Part shown: one piece after another, positions 45,280-56,515 of the stretch
How positions within the stretch are numbered: the first letter of the stretch is position 1
How the letters are laid out: every line of letters begins with the position of its first letter
Assembly: GCF_015706575.1 (NCBI RefSeq)
Contig: NW_024037056.1
Span: 4,116,109 to 4,180,108 of the forward strand
Length of the DNA stretch: 64,000 nt
Origin: Patiria miniata
Lineage: Eukaryota > Echinodermata > Asteroidea > Valvatida > Asterinidae
Direction: 5' to 3'
The notes under the pieces: generated by a model
What the model saw: the letters and a program-made list of their open reading frames with translations, nothing else
The model's database searches: none
What the model was told of the DNA's origin: nothing
Program-made: the position numbers and the translations under genes

Positions 45280-45784
45280 ATGAACTAACTGTGTCCCCCT
45301 CCCCCTGCACAAATGGCAGACTGGGAGGTCGGAACCAGACATCTCTGATATATCGAAGTATGTATACTTGCATGTGGCATTCCCAGACTAACTTTGATCG
45401 CCGTGAACAATGTGCGCTGGAGCTATGAAGAGACTGAGTTCTGCCTTTTTCACGGATGAGCGAGATATTATGCATGTATACATCATATAACTCTTAGTGT
45501 GTTTTTTTAGCTTACAATATTAACGTGTAAGTGTTGTAAGCATAAAATGATGACCATAAGCTCAGAGTTCCATGTTTAGCAAAGTCATGAAATTGGGACA
45601 AATCTGGACTAAGAAGTAAGAACAGTGAGTTTGTAAGAAGGTCTAGCTAAAAATTAACATGCACTGTATATTCTCCCACTAGTTCCCAATACCCTTCGTC
45701 TAGCCCCACTTAATTTTAAATAAGAATTATTGTCAATATCTTTGAAACGAATACTAGGTTCATGTACTATTGCAAGGGCAGTTC

Positions 45785-45815
<31 letters not shown>

Positions 45816-47295
45816 GGAATGGCCTACCCCATCACCCCTGACCAGTGTTAAGTGTTAAGATACAAAAATCCCAAAGTTACTTGAGTTTCTTGAATAATTT
45901 CATTATCATCACTGAATATCTGGATGTGTGGCTTCAGACATTGACTGCAATACCCCCCTCCCCCTTGAAGAATCTTGGGCTGTGACACCCCAGCCAACAC
46001 CCCCCCCCCTTGAAAATGTCAGATCTGCCGCTGTATTTTATTGTAAATCATCAAATTGCAATCCACACAATAAATCAATCATTAACACTGAATGCTGACT
46101 TGCATCCTGACTGAGAAATGTTTATTTTCTTCCTTATTATTCAAGGTGCTCCCTTCCCCTAATCCCCATCCCACCCATGCATGTTCACATGTAGTTCTAA
46201 CCCCCTCCCCCCCCCCCCAAAAAAACCCCAAAATAACGAAATCTGTCTAGCTTTCATCCATTTGTTAATTTTGAACATTTTTAAGGCCCAGCTTGAAAAG
46301 AAAAACAGATTTTAATTTCATAGGTATGCTGCAGTTCCTCGCACATTAAGCTAAAAATAGAAGTTGCAAAAACAGTCAAGTCAAAGAACCTATTCAAAAT
46401 TAAGAACCACCATGGGGAAAAAATTACTTCACCTTTAAAAAGATGAATCAACAGAGGGCGCCCTGTTATTGCGCGCACGGCTGGGAACACGTGTTTTCAG
46501 AAAATGTTGACTCCGTTTTTATCATGATAGTGCAGGGATGATGGTGCATGCAAATTAACGCCTTTTTTAAGGCAAGCAAGATCGAAGAAGTTACTACAAT
46601 ATTCTTTAATTTCAAAGCAGCTTTTGGGTTGAAATTGTGTAGACACAAGCCTATATACGGATCTGAACTCTATTGATCATATTTTTTTATAATCCGATAG
46701 CGCCGTTATTGATCAATTATTCACATAATGAAACGACCTTTGATATGGTAGCCAGGTGTGTCACCATCTGCATAATTGGCGCGTTTGTACATCGTAAATT
46801 GTCTCGTGCACTGTCCGTGGATTAGCGGCAAAAGTAGGTCGGTATTGTTTTTGATTGAGATGACATTTTATGACTGGACTGCGATTTGAAGCAGTTGTGT
46901 CAAAACTTTGGTTGAGCAAGGAGAATTTTGTGGTCTTTTTATTTTGCTACGAGAAATGAGTTCAGTTACGCACTAAACGGTTTCCAGACGTATTACTATT
47001 AGTAGAGAAGGAATTTCGTCATCATCGGCTAGCAAGGATTATTTATAATGTTTAGGCTTACCACTACCAGAAGCCGTGTTTGATTTGTCAGATTACTTCA
47101 CGACAATTTCTGTAGGACAGTATCATAATCATTCCCATGCCTTATCGATTCAGATGTTACCGAACTTTAAACTTGGGCGAGCGCTGGTGTAGCGCGCGGT
47201 AGCATTCCAAATTGGATTAGATAGTTCTGCTTCCAACCAACGTAGGCCTATATTTTTCGGAGTGAGAAATAAGGATTTATAAAACTGACAAAGTC
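45280..47295. other. TRAPPC1 3' UTR, intergenic region and filamin 5' UTR
   Basis: A possible poly(A) signal AATAAA lies at 46069-46074. A 29-base G-run (45785-45813) and C-runs near 45.99 and 46.21 kb look like G/C-tract repeats. A GAGGGCGC word with a CTCF-like neighbourhood lies near 46.45 kb. The last 150 bp contain GC-rich words (GGGCGAGCGCTGG, GTAGCGCGCGG near 47.17 kb) and are probably filamin promoter/5' UTR. A fragment near 45.53-45.60 kb resembles 26.6-26.72 kb. Confidence 0.5.
45785..45813. repeat. 29-base G-run
   Basis: The longest homopolymer in the window on this strand. It is a potential G-quadruplex former and a likely assembly/sequencing weak point. Confidence 0.9.
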
Positions 47296-47614
47296 ATGGA
47301 GAATTCAGCCGAGGATAAACCCAAGCCTGCCGTGTCCCAGCGATGGGTGCAAATCCAGGAGAAGACCTTTATAAACTGGTGCAACGAGCAGCTGAAACCC
47401 ACGGGGAAGAAACTGGAGAATCTCCGCACGGACTTGGAGGACGGCTTGATCCTGATCGCCTTGATGGATCAGATGATGGCGTCGCGGGGCGGGGCCCTCT
47501 ACAAGAGGCAGAGTCGGTACAGCAAGAACCCCAAGATGAGGGCCCAGAAGTTGGAGAACATCACTCACGCCTTGCAGATGATGGAACGGGAAGGCATCAA
47601 GTTAGTCAACATCG
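47296..47614 (+). CDS. Filamin-like exon 1 (CH1, first part)
   Basis: 106 codons plus one base, donor GTGAGT. ATG at 47296, then MENSAEDKPKPAVSQ before the domain (WVQIQEKTFINWCNEQLK). It holds the actin-binding-site regions of CH1 through EREGIKLVNI. The start is supported by the filamin-like short acidic leader. Confidence 0.93.
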
Positions 47615-50600
47615 GTGAGTACATTGGGTAGTGTAGTGCATGTAGAGTCCATCACAATTCCTCAAAAAGATCTCTCACAAGTGTGTAGTTAAAAGAATTT
47701 TGAGGCTGTGGGGCGGGGGGCTTAGGCTGGGCCGGGGGATGGGAGGGGCGGCAGAAGGGCTCTCACAAGTGATAGATGGCATTATTTGAAGAAAGATCAG
47801 TCACAAAAGGTGGGGGGGGGGGGGTAGGTGGGCTCCACACCCCTTGGATCCACCAGTGAATATCACAACATTCTTCTCAAGTGTAACTTGCCACTGCGCC
47901 CATGATATTCCTAACAGAGGTAGGTATATTGCAGGCCCTAATTTAAATTTGAGTTTTTTTGTTGTGGTATTTGTTTGTTCGTATCAATTGTTTTTTAATG
48001 GATGATGAAGTGCTGAAAAATAAAAAAGTACCATTTTCAACTTGCTGTGGTGTTAAAGGGACTTTCAGATAAATATTAATAGTATTGGGAATGTGAGGGA
48101 AATATTTTACCTGTGTGCATGATAAAGGTTTTAGGAGTGTATTGATTGAAAAATGCTTTTGATTACCTATGGATGGTAAAATATTTTAGCAGATCTTATT
48201 TCACACTGTTGTTGACATCTTATGATTGAAAATAAAAAAGATAATCTAAGCAGTTGTGAAGTTCATATAAAAGTTTGACCTCTTAGGTTATAATATGCAA
48301 GATACTATTTTATTTTTTTTAAAAAGGGTTTCAGCAGGGCTATAGAAAGTAGACGTGATGCCTAGTATAGGTTATTATTTTTTATTTTTTATTTTGGTTT
48401 CAACCAAAATTAATACCAATGTCCCCTTTTATTGTCAGCTTAGAAATATCTTAACTTTTCCAAGGCTGTTTCCATTCTCGGGATCCGGTTTTTATCACAT
48501 ATTGCTTCATTTTTGTTTGCATACCCATAAAGCCCAGTGAACTTTGGAACGCGTGTACATATTACAGCAGGCACTTGTGGACATTGATGCCATCTTAATG
48601 TGTTTACTTTACAGAATTAGATCCGGAATAGCTCCTGTCACCAACAGAACAAATATTTTGTTCAACGAAAGAGACAAATGAAATTAAAATGAAAGAAATT
48701 TGATTGTGAGAGATAATCTTCGTGACCTCATTTTATGCTGATTTCATGTATTGTCTGCAGTTCTGCCAGAGAGCAGCACATTGGCGATTAAAATGACAAA
48801 AAAAAAGCAATTTAATGTTCAGCCCAGTTTTTAACTTTGATTTCGAGCAGAAGTTTAAATTGCACCTGTTTTGGTCTCAATTGAAGGTGGCAAATACATG
48901 TACATTGCAGCATACAATGTTATATGAAATAAACCAGATGCTTTCGTGTACATATTTTATTTTTTAACCCTAACTCCCTAGGGGGTGTGCAAAATTATAT
49001 TCAAATTGGAGGATTCAGGACTGTTAGCGATAATGTGTTTATTGTGAATTTTACAGTGTATACAAGCAATGTGTGCATATTTTAAATGTTTCAAAATGTG
49101 AGTTGTTCGTCTGCTTGTTAGCAAACTGTAAAATTGGTGCTCAGAAAATTAACATAATTATCCATTATCCTTCATCCGACACACCCCGGCGCACAAGCAT
49201 CCAGTCACACGCCACTGCACACTCACAGCCATAAAACCTCCAGCATCATCCACATGTCATCACCCATCCTCCTGAGGACGGACAGAGCACACTGTGCGAA
49301 ACGTCGAGTTCTACACTCAGCCAACCGCTTCTTTTCATAACCACATTTCTTCCAAGAAGAGATTTTTTTTTTCCACTTTGTGTTACCCACAAAGTTTCTG
49401 TTTTTATCTCATCCACCATGCAAAGCTTCAAGTCATACAAATTAACATAAATTATTCTCTATCTCCTGGGTTAAATTGGATGAGTTCCATAATACAATCG
49501 ATTCATCGTTTGTCTTTCAAAACATTCTGCCTATATTTCTGAGCCATCTGGTATGAAAGGATAAACCACATGACACATGCAGCTATATTGATCTGTGTGT
49601 TAATTCCCCCAACAAAGCCTTTGTGTTTAATATGACCTTGCGTAGTGCGGTGTGTTTTTAAAGATTCATCATTGCATTAAAAAGTAAACATGCACTTGAA
49701 ATGAAAGAGAGAGTTTTTAGAGCAGGCTTACATGGTGTTCTTCAATTGATAAATATTTAATTTTAAAATGGATTTTAAAATTTAATTTCAGATGTAAATA
49801 GCATATTATAAATAGGTCTTCATTTGTAATGGTATATATATGCCATTTCATTTGCCACCTTTACTGTATTATATATTTTTTGTCTAAGTTATCTGTTTTT
49901 AAATAATATTCCATGTAGAAATAATTTTCCAAATGCAGTGCAATAGTTGATGGTGCATTTGTTTGTTTGTTGTTTGTTGGTAGATTTTTTGTTTGTTTGT
50001 TTGTTGGTTGGTTGGTTGGTTTATCATTTGAATGATTATTGTGTTGATTGGTTGTTCAGTTGGTCAGTCATCGGCTAGTGAGCCAGTTAGCTTTTTGTTG
50101 GTTGATTTAATTTGTTTACACCCCACAATAAAAGTAGCTAACCTTTGAGCATAAGTATGCATGTGACCTGTGCTACCGCCCGATTGGTTGCTGGTACCTG
50201 AAGGTAGTGACCAAAAATTTGCTCCTACACTCCTATGCAACATTTACAATTGAAAGTTGCTGGTGGTACCACGCTGAATTCTTTACGATAGTCGAACGAT
50301 TATGGATTTATTGCAGATTTTATTTCCTTTCTGAAAATGAAACCTTTGAGGTGCAATAAAAAATAAACATATTTTTGTTAGGGGGGCGGGGTGGGGGAGA
50401 AATGCAAAATTACTCGTCTCTTGGTTTATAATTTCGCTATACTTTCCCTCAAACCATGTTGAATTTGTTTTTTTTCTTATTAAAAATTCTTATCCATACG
50501 ACTTGTTTTCCTTTTTCAGGGACGGAAGACATCATAGATGGTAATGTCAAGCTGATTCTAGGTATCATGTGGCGACTGATTCAGAAGTACCAGATCAGCA

Positions 50601-53600
50601 CGGGATCCTCCAAGCAAGCGAAGGTGCCCAGCAAGAAGTCCATGTTGGATTGGATGGACGCTGTCTTACCAGACAGACGTATCACAAACTTCACCACGGA
50701 TTGGAATGACGGAACAGCACTCAGGTGTGTTGCCTAAGCATTGTCGATATCAGAATTTTCAATAATTCAGGGGTGTGAAATCTCAGCTTTAAAGCTGATT
50801 TCAGCTTTTGTGTGTGTTGGATTTCAGTTTTTTTCAGCTTTTTCCCTCACTTGCTGTGTACAGAAGTATAGGAGATTTCCAAAGTTCAGCTTTTTTACAC
50901 CTTTTTCAGCTGTTTTCAGCTATTTTTATCAGTGGCCACTCGCATATCGGAAATTCATTATCGAGAATATTTGATATAAATTTTCCAATGTAAAACTTAC
51001 AGACCATATAAAGATGACACTTTGATTAAAAAAAAAATATTAAGTCCCAATTTTGATATGATTTAAAAATTGCTATCGGCGATATCGATATCAAAATAAT
51101 ATTGAATAATTAAGTAATATCGATACATTGACTTTTGTTTTACCCTGTCTCTGTTATTACATCTGAAATGTATGATTTTATAACTTTGATGCACTCTTTA
51201 ATACAGTCACCCTCCAAGAGTGAAATAGCAAACTAGCTACCCAATAATTAAAACAATTATTTGAAGTAATTCTTCATGATACTTGAAGGGCAAATTACAA
51301 AGTACGAAGATAACAAGGACAGGAAAAACATCTCGTCATCAAGTCATTGTCTTTATTTTTAACACAGCGCCTTGATCAATTACTGTGACCCTACGCTGAT
51401 GACCGACTTCAAATCTATGAGCCCGACCAACGCCCACGACAACTGCATCCGGGCCATGCAGCTGGCTAAAGAGAAATTTGAAATCCCGATGATCGTCTCC
51501 CCAGAGGACATGTGCAACCCTCACATTGATGAACTGAGTGGGATGACGTACCTGTCTTATTTTCTGCGGACTGAGGGGCCGGGATGGTACGCCACCCTGA
51601 ACTGGGTCCGTAAGAAAGTCCCAGAAATGAACGTGCAAAATTTTCAGGTAATTCCAGCATATTTGTTTGAGATTGAATTTTGTTCATCCTCAAAATGAAA
51701 TGTTAAACAAATTCCAATGTTTTTCTGGTACTGTGGGCTGAAGAGTTTTTATTGGGGGGGGGCAATAACTGGGAATTACAAAATGAACATAGGAGTTCTG
51801 GAAAACAATTGTGTCCACTCTATTTCAGAAGAATTGGAAAGTAAGTAACAAATTTCTATTCTTCAGAAAATAAGATGAATATTGGTTCAGTTTTGGTCAG
51901 TGCCCTAAATGTAATTTCACTATGAATAAAGGAAAAATCTCAGATAATTTCTAAAACTCAGTATCATAAACATTGTGGTTTTGAGTTATAAAATGGTAAT
52001 TTGAATGTTTTTCATTTAGGTTTATGCTTCCTACTATTTTACTGTTACCCGGATTAAATTGTATAAATAAAAATCCGCATTAATTAGTATTTTACTGGCT
52101 TACTGTGAAATGAATTATCATCAGATAAATCATTTCTAGTTTAAAAAAAATTGAATGAGGGACAAAACTTAATGATGTTAGTTTAGTTTGGCAGGGTTTA
52201 AACAATAAATCAATGCATGATACTGGATGTGCCTTGAATTTACCAGCAGAAAAAAAATGTGCTGTATTTCTGAGGGTGTGACAACTGAAGCTTGTTCAAA
52301 CTTCAAAGTCCTGTGACATTTAGATATTGCAGTCACTGTGAGCAAAACAAGGTGTTTCTAACGTTAGTTTACTCTGCGTTAATCGTTAACAGGGATCACA
52401 ATCGTACTAAATCTAATAATGAAACATATGGTATAGAAATAATGAGATTTTTTTCAGCTGTTTTAAAAATAAAACAAGCAGATAGAACAAATCACAATTT
52501 TTACAATTTTCCCCTGGCTTTTTGTGCTTAGTTTGTTGAGAATTCCGTTGATGTGTCAATTATTAACTTGATCTATTAGATATTTTCACACCATATGTAC
52601 ATTGGGGAATCATTTAGATAATTTATTACGTTTTAAGTGCATCAGTGATTAGTTTTTTGGCAAGACTAGGGTACAGGACGTAAAACTGTATATGTTTGCA
52701 TTATTGGTGTTAAGGATTTAATTGTGTCGTTACTTTTGCGTGATTCAGTGAAGTAGCCAGATTTTGAGCCAATGAATGGAGTCAAAATTGAAAAAAAATT
52801 CTGAAAAAGTGGCCATATGTTTGTGTAGTTTCTTACAAATTATTGTTAGCAGGAGGAGTTGCTATTAGTAGGGCCTCATTTTATTGTACAAGAAAATTGC
52901 TAATATAAGTAACATTTTTTTAATGAGCAAATTTGGTCCAGTTGTGCAGCCTGACTTAATAGGCAGTACAACATTTGCAAATATCAAAAACCTAAGTACC
53001 AAATTATTATGAAATACCTTACTGGGCTGTTGGTGAATAATAGTGTCAAGCATCCTGTCAAATCATGGCATGGTGTGCTGTCATTTTCAAGAAAGTGGAA
53101 TTTTTGTATAATTTCCAACGATGGTCGGCTGACCATCGTTGGAAATATCTAACTTTTTGTTAATACTGCCCCCAATTCACCAAATTTAGTTTGCAGTTGG
53201 TTACACATGCATGAACTGGTGCAAGCCTTCTAGTCTGGTTCTCTGACCTGACAATATATAAAGTGCTCCGCTTCGTTTGAAAAAAGTGCTGTATTTGTAG
53301 TCTGGTTCCCTGACCCTACGTCAGGGAACCAGACTACAAATACAGCACTTTTTTCTTAGTTTTCCCAGCATTTACGAACACATAACTGCAGTGTATAAAC
53401 ATTTGCTATGAAATACTTACCCCCCAATTCCATCCATTTCTGGAAATTATAGCAAAAGCAAATGTTGTATATTACTACCTTTAATTAATAAAATTATTCA
53501 TCCTTTTATATTTGGAATTATCAAGAGTGATTGGAATGATGGGCGTGTCTTGTGCGCACTGGCGGAGGCTGTAGCGGAGGGGGCCTGCCCCGAATGGAAG

Positions 53601-56479
53601 GAGCTCAATAAGGACGACAAGCTGGCCAACTGCCAAAAAGGTAATAGTTGCTGATTGGTTGAAAGTCGAACATTGTAATGCAAATAGCGCCCTCTTTTGG
53701 CAGCCTCTGTATTTTTTGAGTTTGCTGTCAGGAAGTGCTGGCATTAATTTTTTTCACTAAGATCAACATTTTGTTATTAAATATAAATTTACTGTTATGC
53801 AAAGTGTAAGAAAGTTATTTTGATAGCCCAGTAAGTGAATTAAAATATGTACCCAATTGAAACAAATTAGTATTTCTTCATAGAAAATATCTTGAGTTTT
53901 CTGTGGTTTGATGTCTTCTTTGGAATATAATTGTAGTTATGTGGTCGAGGCCTTGACATTGTTACAGGCAGCCAACGCAAACCACAAGAACCTTGGAAGG
54001 TGTTGACCATGCATAGTTGCCGAACAATTCCCCCGTTTCTTCAGCAACAGAAAGTTACAACTCTGTCGCTGGTATAACTGTGTGTCTTTGGCAGTGACCG
54101 CAATTCATGGACTTGCACATGCTCCCACAGTGATAGGGATATGCTGCTTGAAACATTTTGGCAAAATCATTCATAATAAAAGTGCTTCATAAACACATAT
54201 TATTATTCAGTGCCCCCCCCCCCAAGTTTATTTACGCCACTAGTGGATGTCTAATAGTTTTCATACACTCGAGGAATAAATATTTGCACAAAAGTTTACT
54301 CCAGTTTAAAATTCATGTCATGGTCTATAGCTCTTTAGGTTTAACCATGGTTGAACAACCTCACAACTTTCTGAGTGTTAATTACTTCCCTGGCCCAGAA
54401 ATAATCAATAGACCATAATCTTCTGAACACTGTTCGCCAGTGGCTGCCATGGGTAACGCATGAGCGAGTCTCTGGAATGGAACCCAATTGCAAGGACAGG
54501 ATTGTATTGCTCACCAGCGCCTCACCCCTATAGGGTATAGAGAATCACTGAAGCATGACCACTTTCTAGCTGTATCCATTCCCATGCAGTAAACACTCCT
54601 GGTTATGTACTGGAAGGCCATGTTTGACAGCAGAGTGTGAGGGCTATAGTACCGTGACCAACTACTTTTTGTAATGTAGCTTGTCCAGGGAGTTGTACGC
54701 CTAGTGCGAAGAAGTATCAGTCAAGCTGATTCTAAACTTGCCTTGTGAAAGGACTGAAATCAGTTTTGGATTTAAGGATATATTTCCTATTTTGCTGTGT
54801 TGTGTGCCCGGCTGTTGTCTTACTTGTGGAGCTGCACGGAGTGGTGCCATGAAAACTTTACTCCATTGGAATTGGTGAATTCTTTGGAATCCGTGGTTGG
54901 TATACAAGGTTGCAGGTGTTAGTCTGTGCACGGATGTATAAAGTGGAAGTTTATTTGCTGGTGTTGACAGGTTTTATCAGTGCTTGAGTTTTTCTTCATT
55001 CGCAGAATATGAAGTATGAAAAGTAGTGTGGTGTCTGGTTCGCAGTACTTACAGAAAAGAAAAAAATTCAACTTAGAATCATTGCATTAAGAGCGGTTGT
55101 GTTGGTTAAAACAGTAGTGCGACTGTCTTGACCATTCTAACGTCTTAAAACTTGATCTGCATAATTACCTCAGTATTTCTTCAAATATTTCCATGTATAT
55201 GTGATGACCTTCAAAAGTTCAAAGCTAGTTGTCTCCAATTTCGGGAGTAATAAAAGGCAAAGAATAAATTCCTTACAAAATTACAAATTAATTTTTTGGT
55301 GGACTTTTTGTACTTTTTTTTTGTCTCTTTAAAGGCAAGATACAACATTTGCAAACATCAAAAAACGAAATGATCTAGTAATCATGAAAAAACTCACTGG
55401 ATTGCTAGGGAATGACAGTCTAAAGCATCCTGTAAAATCATGGCTGCCATGGTGTGCTCACATTTTCTAGAAAAATTGTATTTTTCCAACGCTGGTCGGC
55501 CGACCAGCGTTGGAGAAAACTGGCTTTTTTCAAAAAGTGCTTCTAAATGTTCATATTTAGTTATTTGGCATTTTCTTTGCAATTGATTATACACATGTGA
55601 AAAGGGTACAAGCCTGCTAGACTAATTATCTGAACTTACAATTCCCCAAAGTCTATAAATTGCTTCGTTTCATCTTAAGTGGGGTCAGGAACCAGACTAT
55701 TAGAATATGATTGGTTTTCTTGGTTTTTGCAGCATCTACAAGCCCAAAACGTGAAACAAGTCAGTTTAACAATATTTTCTATCACATACTAATCCTCCAA
55801 ATCCATTCATGTCGGAAATTTTCAGCAAAAGCAAATGTTGTACATTCCCTTTAAAGTTAAGAAACTTCAGCCTAAAAAAATTGTAGGTCCCAACCTACAT
55901 GTACCTATACCCTCTAAAAGTGGATAAGATAGTAAATTTCAATGAAAAATTTGGGCGTACAATTTTAAAGGTTAATATACAACATTTGCAAACATCAAAA
56001 AACAAAACTACCAAATTTTTATGACATACATGTACCTTGCTTGACTGTAAACTGTGAAATCATGGCACCTGGTTGGCCAATAGAGATACATGTAGCCAAG
56101 TACATGTACATGTAATTAGAGTGGCTTGATTTAGCAAAACAAATCCAACAAGTGTCGTTGGAAAAAACCTGACTTTTTTCAAATACTGCCCACAATTGCC
56201 AAATTTAGTTTATATCATAGTCCACGTTTTGTTTGCAATCAGTTAAGCTAGTCTGGTTCCCTAACCTGACAATTCCTCTGATGTCTATACAATCCAGGGG
56301 CTCCAGTATCTTAACAGAAAACTTTAAACAGGTCATTGTTACAATATTTGCTATAAAATACTAATCCACAGATCCATCCATTTCTGAAAATTACAGCAAA
56401 AGCAAATGGTGTATATTAGGCGAAGTAAAAAAAAAAACATGTTTAGCGTCCCCGCCCGCTTCCTTTTTAGAGGCCGCCT

Positions 56480-56515
<36 letters not shown>

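Larger units (their letters stand above)
47615..50519. other. Filamin-like intron 1 (2.9 kb)
   Basis: Contains a G-run near 47.81 kb next to GGATCCACC, a Penelope/hammerhead-like fragment (49.16-49.44 kb) and TTTG/TTGG tandem repeats (49.96-50.02 kb). No additional exon. Confidence 0.55.
51648..53525. other. Filamin-like intron 3 with MITE family A copy 4 at its 3' end
   Basis: AT-rich sequence without exons. Its last 570 bp are mostly the transposon copy at 52956-53484, leaving 41 bp before exon 4. The branch point and weak acceptor of exon 4 must lie in that short remnant or in the transposon end. Confidence 0.6.
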
